From assembly GCF_008831285.2 (NCBI RefSeq), contig NC_045139.1, forward strand, positions 19,484,892 to 19,548,891: DNA of 64,000 nt. The letters run 5' to 3'. Positions 1 through 12,064 of the stretch are shown piece by piece. Every line of letters starts with the position of its first letter. Position 1 is the first letter of the stretch. The position numbers and the translations under genes are program-made. The notes beneath the pieces are model-generated. The model made no database searches, was not told the origin of the DNA, and saw only the letters and a list, made by a program, of their open reading frames with translations. The DNA is from Nymphaea colorata. Lineage: Eukaryota > Streptophyta > Magnoliopsida > Nymphaeales > Nymphaeaceae.

Positions 1-857
1 CTATAAGGTTAGGTTGCAAAAAAAAAATATTGTAATAAATAATTTTAATGAGTCTGGTATTTGTTTCTTACGCAAATAGGTCTGGTTTTTACCAACTTCT
101 AGATATACTTTTGTGACTGTGAACTAGTTAATGGTATTTCAAGGTTATGCCCATATTTGGGAGTTGGAGTGACTAGACCAACTTTTTTATGCCTCCACTC
201 CTAGTCTTTGATGCTTAGGGGCAGTTAATTTACATTTATGACACATTATGTGCTATATATCGTAAATATATTTCACAAAATCTAATCCTTTCCCTAAAAA
301 ACAAGTCGCTCTTGTTCTACTTATGCAGCCGCTCCTAAAATTGAGCTCGAACTCCGCCCTTCCATGGTATGTCTCTTCACCGTTTGTGAGAACGCTCTTG
401 TCCACAGGGGAGCTTGAAGAAGGGCAGCTCAGCTGGTTAAGCGCATTTGCCAGCCTGAACTATCTTTTTTGTCATCTCTAAATTTCATACGGTTTCTTAC
501 CTTCTCCACCTCGTTTTTCAAGCTTGAAGGCTCTAAGACATTGCTTACTTATTCATAACCTAACAGAGTTTAAACTACCCACTTGCTGCCCTTGTCACCG
601 TGAACTAGCTAGCCCACTTTTTATTGGACCACGTGTTCGAGCCTTTGGCGTTGTGGGTCCCCAAATTCAAAACCATGTGGCAGGACCCGGCCCAGTTCTG
701 AAGCTCCATCTTTTGCCCACAGTGCCAGAGAGATGGCACCATGAAACATGAGGATATGGTTCCTTATCCCAAAATCTAGCTCGTTCTCTCTCTCGTTTTC
801 ACACTTCTCATAGACTGGTGAAGAACTCCCTGGTTTCTCCTTCCTCTCATCACGCTG
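1..857. other. Upstream intergenic region and leader of cpSRP43
   Basis: AT-rich DNA with no recognisable coding sequence up to about position 750. From about 750 the plus strand becomes pyrimidine-rich, with several TCTC runs, as expected of a plant 5' leader before the ATG at 858. I could not find a convincing TATA box at the usual distance, so the transcription start is not placed. Short open frames here on either strand match nothing I know. Confidence 0.5.
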
Positions 858-2030
858 ATGGATGCCATTCTTACCCACCACTCCTCACTCTCCCCCAAGC
901 CTCCACTGTCGACCCTTTCCTCCAATCTCACCAAATGCCTCCCCTTTACCATCCACATCCCTCCATCCACGAGTTTTGCTGGCACTGGCACTTCCGCCAA
1001 CATCCAGAGGCTATACTCTGCCATCCATAAGAACCACCAATCTTTCATCCCCAGGACTTCTACGACACAAAATACGAGCGTCCAAGAGGATGAAGAAGCG
1101 TATGGAGAAGTGAAGGGGATCATAGGGAGCAGGGTGGTCGAAGGCCCTAGAATGGAGTACCTCATCGAGTGGAAAGACGGGCACACACCCTCTTGGATTC
1201 CTTCCCAGAACATCGCGAAGGACGTCATCGCGGAGTACGAGACCCCCTGGTGGACGGCCGCTAAGAAGGCCGACGAGGCTGCCCTGCGTTCCCTCCTTTC
1301 CCAGGAAGGCGGCTCCCTCCGCGACGTCGACGCTGTCGACGAGAACGGCCGAACGGCGCTCATGTTCGTCACCGGGCTGGGTTCGGAGGAGTGCATCCGG
1401 CTGCTAGTGGAGGCCGGCGCGGCGTTGGATTGGCAGGACGAGGTGGGATTTACAGCACTGCATATGGCAGCCGGGTACGTGAAGCCGGGAGCAGTCAGGA
1501 CGCTTCTGAAGTGTGGGGCAGACCCAGAATTAGAGGACCAAAGAGGGCGAACGCCGGGGAAGCTCGCGAAAGAGCTGCTGGAGCAGACGCCGCGGGCGAA
1601 TCCCGTGCAATTTGCCCGGCGATTGAGCCTCGAGTCTGTAATCAAGGAGCTCGAAGGGGCGATATTTGAATTCGCAGAAGTGGAGCAAATTGTGGGGAAG
1701 AGGACTAATGGCCGGAGAAAGGAATACTTGGTGCTGTGGAAGGATGGAGGAGACAAAGAATGGGTGGAAGAGAAGTTTGTTGGGGAAGATCTTGTGAGGG
1801 ACTACGAGGCTGGGCTGGAGTACGCCGTCGCTGAGGCGGTGCTAGGGAAGAGGGAGGGCAGCGAGGAAGGGAAGTGGGAGTATCTGGTGAAGTGGGAGGA
1901 CGTGGAAGAGCCAACTTGGGAGGAAGCGGAGAACATCGACCCGGAGCTGGTGGCGGAGTTTGAGCGGCAGCATGGTGAAGCCCCGGCTCCTGGGGAGGTT
2001 ACTGGTGTCGAAGGTCAGACGGATGGCTGA
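858..2030 (+). CDS. CAO: Chloroplast signal recognition particle 43 kDa protein (cpSRP43)
   Basis: A single uninterrupted frame of 390 residues. cpSRP43 is the plant-specific stromal SRP subunit that binds and chaperones light-harvesting chlorophyll proteins and, with cpSRP54, carries them to the ALB3 insertase at the thylakoid. The first ~75 residues are Ser/Thr/Pro-rich and poor in acids, as in a chloroplast transit peptide. Chromodomain 1 follows (about 82-127, with YLIEWKDG and SWIPSQNI), then ankyrin repeats (about 130-255, with NGRTALMF and [11 protein letters not shown]), then chromodomain 2 (about 271-318, [16 protein letters not shown]) and chromodomain 3 (about 322-370, [19 protein letters not shown]). 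This is the full family order, and the length is close to the ~373 residues of Arabidopsis CAO. Chromodomain 2 binds cpSRP54 and the ankyrin block binds LHCP in the known protein. The start is the first ATG after the leader and opens the transit peptide. Absence of introns is, as I recall, normal for this gene, so it is not a sign of retroposition. Confidence 0.96.
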   Translation: MDAILTHHSSLSPKPPLSTLSSNLTKCLPFTIHIPPSTSFAGTGTSANIQRLYSAIHKNHQSFIPRTSTTQNTSVQEDEEAYGEVKGIIGSRVVEGPRMEYLIEWKDGHTPSWIPSQNIAKDVIAEYETPWWTAAKKADEAALRSLLSQEGGSLRDVDAVDENGRTALMFVTGLGSEECIRLLVEAGAALDWQDEVGFTALHMAAGYVKPGAVRTLLKCGADPELEDQRGRTPGKLAKELLEQTPRANPVQFARRLSLESVIKELEGAIFEFAEVEQIVGKRTNGRRKEYLVLWKDGGDKEWVEEKFVGEDLVRDYEAGLEYAVAEAVLGKREGSEEGKWEYLVKWEDVEEPTWEEAENIDPELVAEFERQHGEAPAPGEVTGVEGQTDG

Positions 2031-4880
2031 TTGTTTGATTCCTTGCAACTTGGCAAGGATTTCGGAATTGTTTGGTACCTCCTTTTTTCTTGTAGTGGAT
2101 CAATTTTTGTGCTGTGATGGATGGGAGAGATGTATACAAACGCAATGTGGAATGACAACGAGCCTTTCGGGGCTATTTTGTTAGTATATATTATGGATGA
2201 ACATGTGGAAATGAGAAAACAAATGCAGGTTTCCCTCTCCTTTGTATGACAACTGACAAGACGGATCCTCCGAGAGAAGTACCTCAAAGAAACATTCACT
2301 TGATGTGCTCTATAGTAACTCATTTGTATAGTACACTGCCCAAATTTTATACCGATTTACCCATGAATGACTCCATTACTTTGGACAACAAAATCGGTGA
2401 AACTTGTAACTCACACTCTAATATTGGAACCTTGTCCTGAAATACAAAAATAATCCACATCTGAATCTATTTCCATTTTTTTCTACTGAAAAGCAAGGAT
2501 TCACTTTGAAACATATTCTTATGGATCCAACTAAAAATCATCCATAGTTGTTGTCATGTTACTCATGTTGGTGGTGCACTTTGATATTCATTGCGGGATG
2601 CAGAATTAAATGCTTTTGAATATCAGCTAAAAATCATGTTCACAAGACTTTGAGAAGTCTATTTTTTGGGTAAGGCACAAATAAAAAGTCGGAGATCAAT
2701 TATATGAACTCGATATCTTTTTCTCAGCCATGCTGACCATTGTCTTGCTCCTCTGAATGGGCTAAAATGTCACTATTGCGTAGCACAAATGGGAAGACAA
2801 ATGTAATTCTCCTTGTAAGATTGTAAATAAGGCCTCAACCTATCAACATCTTAATATCTGCCTTACTTGGCCTGATTTTCTCAAAGAGATTGACTACATC
2901 TTCTCTGTATAAATTGTGAAAACTGAGATCCATCTACTACCCTAATTAAATTAGCCATGTGTGGCAGCTATGGATGATAAAAATCTTGAAATTAAAATTC
3001 TCATATTCAGTCTGCATGAATCATGTAAAATAAATCATGACACTGTTTCCCTTGAAACACTTGCATTTGTACAAGAAGATATCAATCTGACATCATCAAT
3101 AGATTCAGTCCTTGAAAGTATTATAATTGAATATACTGAATACCAGATGGCATTTATATTCTTCTACAATCTATCCATCTACTTGAAGCAGTATCAGCTT
3201 TCTAAAGAATTACCGCTAAACCATTTCTTAATTGATTGGAAGTGATGACAAAGTCGAGGACCATGGCATTATTTTGCGCTTAAAGGAAGCAGCCATTCTG
3301 CAGGAGGAGATTCTACAGTAAAATAAGATGGGCCAACAAAACTGTCGTAAAGAAACTAAAAGTTCCATGTTGTCAACAGGTTACAAAAGGTTGAGAAGTG
3401 TCAGACTGAAACTAGAGTATATTTGAATCCTGATTCTAAGTGTTTGAAAAGGCATATCTTCACTAACACCGCAAAGTATTTTCACGCTGTTTAGATCATC
3501 TTTATACAGCATGTTCTGGAGCATTTCATTGTGCTTCTTAAGTTATTTAATTAAATTTCTGCCAGCATGGGTTTTAACACCTGAAAAGAGATCCATCAAG
3601 TTCAGAGTGTATGAATCATGGGATTGTAGTGTATCTTCAATTTAGTTGCCATCGGTGAATTTATGTTGAGGAAGCCAACCATATTCTTTCATTGCCTTCA
3701 CTATCACCACAACTCTGGAAAAGGATCACTTTACATCATAGAATTCTTGGCAAACAAAAAGAACTGTCCAAGTGATCGTTTAACGAGCTATCAGCCTGCA
3801 AGAAGGTCTGGCACTTCCAGATAGCTCATAGAGTTTGACGAATTAAGTAGGTTAAAAAAGAAGAGTTCAATGGTAAGTCACAGTTCTAGATGGGGCGACT
3901 GACCATGAACAACAAAGTTTCCAATCATGAAGCTTGGGGATCTATCTAGGGCAACTCCTTCCGGCATGATGCATAGATGTCCCAGTGTGCAACTTCAGAA
4001 GATCGAGGAGTGTGAAGTCTCATGAATTGTAACTAAAGCTCAGCATCACCTGTCTATACTGATTGTCAGTGGCTATTTTCATGCTTATTTTATTTTCATG
4101 TGGCATCCTGCCTTCTGGACAACTTCAAGTTGCAAGTTTTTCAATTTATTGATCAGTAACTTCAGATGATGGTTTTCTTATCTGAAGATGTCGTTGATAT
4201 TTGATTAGCAGGAAAAAAGGTGGAAGTGAAATTTATGGACATACACTAGAGAAAATTATTTTTTCCTCATAGAAACAGGCATTATCCTCTACATTTTACA
4301 GATTGAGCAACCTCTATGTATGACTAGCTATTGAAAACCTAGGCAATTGGCCACCTTAAAGCGCATCTGAACCTTTCCAAGAATAAGAACGATAAATATT
4401 TCTGCATAGAACAATAGCTGCTGTTCAGTAGAATTAGACTCACGAGGATGTCTATAAAAAATACTAAAGGAGAGATAAAGGACATTTTTGTTCGTCAAAT
4501 GTGCTTTCGTTCAGCATTTTAGTGAGTTTGTGGTGGCTTTCACTCATAGACATAATCGGTTCACAAGGTTTCGCTCTTTACTTGACAAGGAAAGTAGATT
4601 AACCCATGTTGACACCAAAACCACTTGAATCCTTAGCGTATTTGCCTTTCGCATTTCCGCATAAGTCAAAATCTAAGGAGCAGAAACCAAAAGGGGGCGT
4701 GCAGAAAATCAAAACCGTATATTTTGCAACCAAAGAGGCATCAGATTTGAGCAAGTTCACAATGAAATAAGAATAGATAAAGATAGAACATAAAATTCTT
4801 AACATTACTGCAGAAAACTAAGGATATGACTAATTTTCCACAAACTTGCAGGAGAACTTACCGAGATACTAATTCGTTAA
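2031..4880. other. Gene-poor intergenic DNA downstream of cpSRP43
   Basis: The first few hundred bases are T-rich and probably hold the cpSRP43 3' UTR. The rest is AT-rich and gives no recognisable protein. An open frame at 2961-3245 (94 residues, starting MAAMDDKNLEIK) resembles no family I know, and nothing nearby supports it as an exon. A minus-strand frame at 4599-4805 is hydrophobic but also unrecognised. Confidence 0.5.
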
Positions 4881-4889
4881 GTGATGGAG

Positions 4890-5569
4890 CTTACCAGACA
4901 ACGAAGGGGCATCCGCGGTGAATAGGATGACCAATCTAAACTTCTAAACGGTCCACGACGATGAGGGAAAGAGATACAAGAGATCACAGGAGTCTGAATC
5001 CAGTTCCGATCATCAGTCGCTGATCTTCTTCACCCTGTTGTTCTTCGCTTGTAACGGCTCATCTTTTGCTGGAAAAAAAAAAGAAAAAATAAAAATCTAG
5101 ATCATAGGTCTTGGAGATCCGAAGCGATAAGAGAGACAGAGTAAGGTTAGGTTGAGATTATATCTACTTGAGAGAAACAAGAAGCAAACGGCGGCAGGCT
5201 TGGGGATTTGGACTGCAGATTTAGAGTTCTAAGGAATCTATTGTGATGATTAAGAAATAGACCAAGATATAGTAGGCACTCGACGACAGCTTCAAAGTTC
5301 AAACATTGACTGTCTATCTTCTTCACTCTCTACCAGTTTCCCCCGTAAATGCTAGCGAAAAAAGAATATTAAAAAAAAACCAGATATTAGCTTTCCGAGA
5401 AAAGAAATATATGTATATTTAATTGATGGAAACGACAGACAACGGGAATCAAGCTTGGAGAGTTGGATGATCGGTCTAGAGTTCTGAGGGATCCATTAAG
5501 AGAATCAAAAGATAGCATGTCTCCAAATAAGTTTCGGTCCCCGATCGCTGAAACTCTCTAAATCGTGGA

Positions 5570-5613
<44 letters not shown>

Positions 5614-5800
5614 TTTACCTCAGAGCAACCAGAGATAAAGGGCGCCATGAATAACTGATCGTTCACAGAGGAATTTCGCTCATCCGCAGGGAGGGGGAAA
5701 TCAAACAGCCAAACAGAGAAGCGCGAGGAAGAAGGATCGAGAAGAACGGGGATAGGGAAGGGATGGGAAAGGAAGGAGATGGCACAGAAAGTCGTGGAAG
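4890..5800 (-). other. Possible minus-strand transcribed unit, non-coding or decayed
   Basis: Read on the minus strand, this stretch looks like 5' exons of a plant gene. There is a C/T-rich leader near 5650-5790, then a short frame opening ATGGCGCCC that meets a candidate donor GTAAAC near 5617. Further on, a strong acceptor (T-rich tract then CAG, near 5069) leads into a block that ends at a candidate donor GGTAAGC near 4894. The frames between are short and closed, and I recognise no protein. Three segments (near 4920-4980, 5200-5270 and 5460-5520) look like diverged copies of one another, each with variants of 'GATC..TCTAGAGTTCT'. It may be a long non-coding RNA, untranslated exons of a gene whose body is lost, or coincidence. 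Confidence 0.25.
5573..5611. repeat. (GA)n microsatellite
   Basis: An uninterrupted run of about nineteen GA dinucleotides. It lies inside the possible minus-strand unit, where it reads as a CT-rich tract just after a candidate splice donor. Confidence 0.9.
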
Positions 5801-8800
5801 AAGAAGGAGACGGTTCCCTCTCGCGACTCGTGAGCGCTCCCCCTTTCAGCCTTTTGGCGGGAACTAGTTTGCCTCACCTTTTCCTTTCCCTCCCCTCACA
5901 ACATATGCCGTCGGCACACTCTTCCGCCAGCATAGACTGTGACTCAAGGCTCGTGTCACAGTGACAAGTAGATGACACGACACTGTAAAGGGTAGCACAG
6001 GGAAACTGATTTATAAGTTTTGGGCCTCTAGTCGCAGCAGTGTAGCCACACTTTAGTAAGGTAATTCTTTACCAACGTTTGATGCACAGAACGGTAAAAT
6101 TATTATGGAAAAAAGTCGGGCTTAGAAAGGTCTAATTTTTTGTGTAGGAATTTTTTTCAAAATCAATGAAAAACGCATGGTAAAGTTTCTTGTTTTGTAT
6201 GTTGCAGAGGAAAATGGTATGAACAGGAGGAAATTATTTTGATCCACAGTACTTTTCCTATGCATCAAACAGAATACGACACCAAAGTTAAAAAGTTGTA
6301 TCATAAGTTTCCAAAGCAAGTTTGGATATTAGAGATATAAGGATATACCCTTGAGACTGTTATATTCGAAGGTGGTTTCTCACAAGTAAACATTGAAAAA
6401 AAAAAAAAAAACTAGTTTATAAACTACATGAAAAATGAGTGTCGTAATACACAGTGGCCTTTTTTGTTTACATTAATTCTTCATAAAAAACCTGTTTTTG
6501 GTTAATTAAACAATAAATCATCTAGATGTCTATCTCTTGATTTACGAACGTGTAAATGTAAATCATTCAAACATACATCATGTTTTTGTTTTTTTCCGTT
6601 TGAAAGTTAATTATGCTCTTATAATCTATTCCTTGTGTAAATAATGATCACAAAAATAAAAAGAAAAACAAGTTAGAAGTTAAAATGCAAAACTTTTCAA
6701 ACAGAAAAAAAAAAAGGCAGAAACCAATACTTGCAGGAGTCATTTGCCTTTCTTAAAAGTAGATGTCGAGTGCACCACGATTCCTGACTGACTCCTAATG
6801 AAGAAAGCTTTGCACCAGAAAGTGTATTAAATTGACCTGTACCTATTACAAACAAGGGTCCACGAAACGAAATGTGCATTAAAAAAAAAATGAGATATGT
6901 TGGTGCAAATTTATGCCTACGAACCATATCATCCACTTTACAAGACTATTTATCTCACCAAGGTAAGGTAATGTTTGAATACATAATATTAAATGTCTAG
7001 CCATTAGTGTCACGGGCTCACCTTCTTCAGCACGTGCGGTGCGGCAATAGCTCCTTCACCATAAGCCTAAATGGGCTCAAGAGTGGGTGCAAGACTTGAG
7101 AATAGCAAGGGTGCAAGGAAATCAAAGATTGCAAGAAAATGGAGTGATGCTCTTGCAATGGGCATAGATTGCATTGATTATAAGAACGATGTAAACAAAG
7201 AGGTTTGAAAAAAAATCTCAACATTACTTACATAGGATGGCCGAGGCCTCTTACAAAATTCAAATGTCTATAACCCCAAATAAATAATCTCCAACATTCA
7301 CTTGGGACTTGTGGGAGGATGCTCTAGACAAAAGCATAAACCAAAAACATTGTAAGCAAAATGGAAAGTAAGCAAAAATAGATTCAGAATACCCAGTGAT
7401 GTTCAAGTGAAACAAAAGTTAGAGGTCCTATATACACCATCTTATATGATGGCACTAAGCTTTTGAGGCATTTTATAACTTCAATGTTTGGTTGTGCATG
7501 GAAGTTTTTTTGATGTACAAACAAAGGCTAAAAAGAGATGGCCAAAAGGATTTATCTATACTTAAAAAGTTTCACTTAAAGTTTCACCTGTTTATGTGAA
7601 ACTTGATTACTGTTATATAAAAAAAATATGAATGGCCCTCATTTGACGTATCAAAATGGCAAGCAAAACTTAGAGTCAACACTCATTCAGTCAGTCGACA
7701 CATATATATATATATATATATAAATGTGGAGAACTATTATGCCCTTGGCCAATCGTCGTCGTGCCCCTTGTTTTTGTATTAGGGTGATGGGAAAATGAAA
7801 TCCAAGGGGTTTTAAAGAGCACTGTCCATAACTGTTTGGGAGCAACGCCCGGGTGAGTGTGCCCTTTGGCCATTTCTTTTCAATATCCTGCCAAAAACCC
7901 ATCCTCGCATTGGGCTTTATTCACTGCGTATCAATTCAAAAGGGATCACATCACATGGTCGGGGAAGGTCAGAATAGAGTGGTGGTAGATCGCTACTCCC
8001 AACACCAACAAACAACACTGGACTCTGTGGTCATCTCCCTCGCCCACAATGACAGATGCAAAACTAGGGCCATGAGATCCACGGTTCAGGTTGAAACAGG
8101 TTGACCATATTATTATTATTAATTTGTTTATATGTTGTTCATTTTTTTACTATATTTGTTTGAATGCATAGTTCAAGAAAATGTTCCTTTTTTTTTAAAA
8201 AAAAAACGAAACAAATTAACTAGTCTTTCAATACTTGAAAAAAAGCGTTTTTTGAAAAAGAAAAGTTACAAACTAAAAAAACGCATTTTTAACATGTTTT
8301 TTCAGTTTTTTTAATGTCAAACAATTTCTTTTTTTATTTTTATTTGTTAAAAATCTACTTATCTTTTCGTGTTATTAGTTTTTCACTTATTTTATTTTTT
8401 TTATTTTTAATTTTTTAAAATTTTAAAATAGTTATCTTTTTTTTTAAATTCACTTTATTATAAAAAAAAAACTGCTCCAAGACATTATTTTGTGAATATG
8501 GCTTGAAGTTAGAATGCAGCAAGTTATACTTCATGACCCTCACCAATATTGTGATTGAAATGACCGAAATGCCCTTGTTAATTAAATGGTAGACCCATCC
8601 CCATAAGCACAAAAGTGAAACACTGAAACCTGGAAAAAAATTACTGTATCAAATTACTAAAATATCCTCATGCGTTGTTAATACATACACACGAGTTGCC
8701 TTTAAAACTACTTTAAAACGGGAACCTTGTGTTTTCTGGAATGCAATTTTTCGCGAATGTATCCAAATTCACGAAGCAACGTGTGTTTTACTTTCGCTTT

Positions 8801-9640
8801 AAAAGTTCGTATTTGAAATCGAGGGAAATTTCGCATTGATGGATGTCAGCATTTTTTTTTAATGAAAAAAAGTTTGCTCGCTTTTATGAAGAACCCATTA
8901 GTGCCTTTCCTCTCAACGTTTCTTCTGACTTGAAAATAAACTGTGCAAAGGTTCGGTAAAAAAATTGGATATATCATAAGATTATGGCATTGTATTGGAT
9001 TTTCTTAAAAAGGAAAGATATATATATATATATATATCTGTTGAGATGAGCTCTTAAATGAAAAGTAGTTCTAGATAATCAAATTATATAGTGGGGAAAA
9101 CGAAAACTATTGGACCAGATAATCATGCACTGAAAAGCAAAAGATTCAATAAGAAAAGGAAGAAGAGCTCCATCTCCAACAGCACGTTGGTTGGCCTTCC
9201 ACTAGAGAGATAAACCTTGATGCTCTTCTCTTTAGGGGCTAGAAAAGTTCAACAAACCATTTATATAGGCAAGACTTTACCTGAAGCTACCATCAAATTC
9301 ACCTACGGGTTTGTTTTTATTATTTCAGATTTTAAATTCATAGAACTGATGTGGATCTGACATGGACACGTTTTTGTTGATGTGGTTAAAGATCTATGAT
9401 AAAATCCATAGTTCATCAAACTAATGATCATCAGACTTAAGATCCATACTTGAGATCCTTATATAAAATGTATGATTTTAAGATTGGTGGGAGAAGAGTC
9501 CAGATTTTAAATCCATGCTATTAAATCTCAAGGATCTCAAAGATAAGGCTATCAAACGCCCCTTTGTTTGTGGTCTTAAATCTGAAGCATCCACTAGTGA
9601 CACTATAAGGCTGTCTTCGTATAAAGGGACTATCAAATAA
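5801..9640. other. AT-rich intergenic DNA, no gene recognised
   Basis: Long A/T tracts, with short AT microsatellites at about 7700-7721 and 9019-9038. A less AT-rich patch at about 7740-8105 carries an 83-residue plus-strand frame (7853-8104) that I do not recognise and for which I see no splice or promoter context. A poly-T and poly-A rich stretch follows at 8130-8470. I see no RNA gene. Confidence 0.5.
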
Positions 9641-9649
9641 ATATTAGAT

Positions 9650-9853
9650 TAGGGGCACTTGATGTATTTGGAATCATGAAATTTTAGCTTGCTCATTTTT
9701 TAAAAAATTGGAATCGTTAAACAAACAAGGTATTTTGTTTATAAAATTAGGAAACTGAAACATGGAATTTTGATTCCATTTCAGTTTGAGAAGGAATTAT
9801 GACTTGTAATTTTCATTATTGAATCAAAATTCCAAACCATCAAACGCCTCCTA
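9650..9853. mobile_element. MITE-like element with degenerate terminal inverted repeats
   Basis: About 204 bp of AT-rich non-coding DNA bounded by imperfect inverted repeats of roughly 25 bp. The left end begins TAGGGGCACTTGAT and the right end, read in reverse, begins TAGGAGGCGTTTGAT; both then run into TTTGGAAT. About 19 of 25 positions agree. I could not find a matching target-site duplication, so the insertion is old or the ends are slightly misplaced. A further TATCAAACGCCCC at about 9549-9561 and an AGGAGGCGTTTGAT at 16561 look like termini of the same or a related family. Confidence 0.45.
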
Positions 9854-10133
9854 AATGGTAAGCTTGGGAACCATTAATTCAAAATTTTCAGTTTCTCTGG
9901 TTCGCATTATTCAAGTTAAAATGAAGGAGGAAAGAGAGAGAGATGCTTTTATGTCACGATGGAATTTATATATTCACCAAGTAAACGATTTGAAGCTCTT
10001 ATTAAGAATAAAATATTTGAAGTTCTGAAATCTAATATCTCAAATATATCATATCGATTCAAGCATGGTAATCAAATGTTAACTTAGTTTAATCGAAAAA
10101 ACTGTATTTACTTATACATGGGAACACCATTGT

Positions 10134-10215
10134 CTAAGAGGACAAGACAGTAGTGTAATGGACAGGACGTCCTGTCTGTCCTGTCCCAACGGACAACAAT
10201 CAAACGACCTCTTAG
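10134..10215. mobile_element. Short foldback element (82 bp)
   Basis: The stretch begins CTAAGAGGAC and ends GACCTCTTAG, a 9-of-10 inverted match. In its centre is a perfect 16-bp palindrome, GACAGGACGTCCTGTC, at 10161-10176, and another GGACAGGAC-type arm nearby. TGT flanks both sides and could be a 3-bp target duplication, which may also be chance. It has no coding capacity. It resembles a tiny MITE or the remaining ends of a larger transposon. Confidence 0.4.
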
Positions 10216-12064
10216 TGTCGCTAAATCTTTCATTGCTAATGCTAAGGGATAAACCAACGGTTGCTTGGATGAAAAATAAAGCTGTAAATAAAATAAAATA
10301 AAACTATCTACATTTGGCAGTTAAGAAGGTAATGAAGCAACATCTCGTAAACAGCCCTCTAAGGCTTAGTTAGAATAAATTTTCAATAACTTATAGGCGT
10401 TTCACAAGATGAACATAATGTAATCCACTTGATCTTTATAAAGTACATGTTTTAAGAACATTATGTTTTCTTTTGGAGAAACATAATGTGATATTCATTG
10501 ATTCGTAGGTCATCACGATATCTATATTCACATTAATATTTATCGAAAATAAAAACATGGTGTTTTTGATAGATAAACAGAAAAAGAACCTACTTGCCCC
10601 TAGTCATTTTGCTGGCTCGTTTGATGGTTTTGAAATATACTATTCACTTAGAAATAAACTTAAAAAATCTAGCCATTGAGGCCGATTGCAAAAACATCTT
10701 TCTAGAATTTTTGTCCATGCCCAAGAGGTCGGTCCAAGTTTTTGGAAATGTCAGTTGTGTTTCCAATTCACCAATTTTAAAAACAAAATTCTGAAAAATT
10801 AATTCTGTTTTTATATTTCCAAAGCATCAAAAGAGCTCTGAAGTTTAGAGCCGAAAAGCCAAAGCCCTTTTCATCTTTCCCTACTCCTTTCGAGGTTTAG
10901 AGCTGTTTCAGGACCTAGATGATCATATTGAACATTATTCAACTCGAGTGCCACACGTGCTACTATTTGCAGTGCAAATATATATCACAATAATCAAACT
11001 AAAGAAACTTCGCCACTCAAAACGACTAGGTATATTTAAGCTTATTGAATGCAAAACATTGTGTTACCTTTTCTCATCAAAACAACTTATGAAGACACTA
11101 ACCACGCATTCATGAATTTTAAAAAGCTTATTTTAGCTAAGATTTCGGTTTCCGCGAATAAAAATGAGATCAGCTTAAGTAAAAGTTAGGAGCAACAGCT
11201 TGAAATGAAGAACCATAAAAATTTGCATTCTTCGTTTGGAGCTAAAACGATGCTTCCGTGATAATCTTAACGTCGCACATATAATGCAACACGTGCTCCG
11301 CCTCAAATGCACGCGTATATAATTTTCGGCCAAGATTTTGTATTTATAAAATATAGCTAGTGGGAAGCCTGCGCCTGGCGGCAACCCGCCGTCCACATGG
11401 ACAACAAAGATTTGAAGGGCTATACATTCCACATATTCATTCAGGGGCTCGCATTTTAGGTAAATTTAGAAAGAAGGCTTCGTGTTTCAGGAATAAAATG
11501 TACACCACAGACCGGAAGAGTGAAGGTGGCCACGGTTTCTGGCAACCCTCGAACAAAAAAAATAAAAAATCTCTCCTCGAGAAATATGAAAAATCTAGCT
11601 ATTATGTACTAAGCGAACAATAACCAGGTCAGGCTCTCGTTTGACTGCTGCAAATTGGAAAGTATAGCCTGTACAGAAATCTGAAAGTATATGCGACGGC
11701 TTTTAGAATTAAGAAGAAAATGTGGGCTTTTCTGTTTTTTAGAAAATACCTTCAAATTTTTTTTGATTTACTTTTCAGTAAATTTTAAATTAGGGCATCC
11801 CCTGCTTTGCCTCGGTCTGCAGACCAAAAATCCGGAAACGAGTTCCTTTCTCTCTGGCGAAGATATAAAAAACCCTCCAAAACCTTCTTTGCCTGGCGAC
11901 TCTTTGTTCTATATCTGGGGACAGCAGACATACGAGCAGAGAGGACCGAGCTCCATCTTGGTGTTGCAGAAGGAGGAGGTGTTGGTAAGAGGAAGAGGAA
12001 ACTTGGATAGTGGGTGTGGTGGTGGTCTAAGAAGGAGATGAATGCAAAGGGATGATAGAGAGTG
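10216..12064. other. Intergenic DNA and promoter region of the deoxynucleoside kinase gene
   Basis: AT-rich to about 11350 with no recognised coding. From about 11780 the composition shifts toward purine-rich leader-like DNA before the kinase ATG at 12065. Short open frames on both strands here match nothing I know. Confidence 0.5.
11862..11870 (+). promoter_or_regulatory. Candidate TATA box for the deoxynucleoside kinase gene
   Basis: GATATAAAA lies about 195 bases before the proposed start codon, which would give a 5' leader of roughly 160 bases, typical for plants. This is a sequence match only. Confidence 0.4.

Noticed and set aside
621-1914. Long minus-strand open frames across the cpSRP43 gene (up to 326 codons)
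   Set aside because: They are antisense shadows of a GC-rich coding exon; their translations are Ser/Pro/Arg-rich with no family resemblance.
858-2030. Intronless cpSRP43 as a possible retrogene
   Set aside because: The gene encodes a complete protein with transit peptide and all domains, has no adjacent poly-A tract or flanking duplication, and, as I recall, orthologues are normally intronless.
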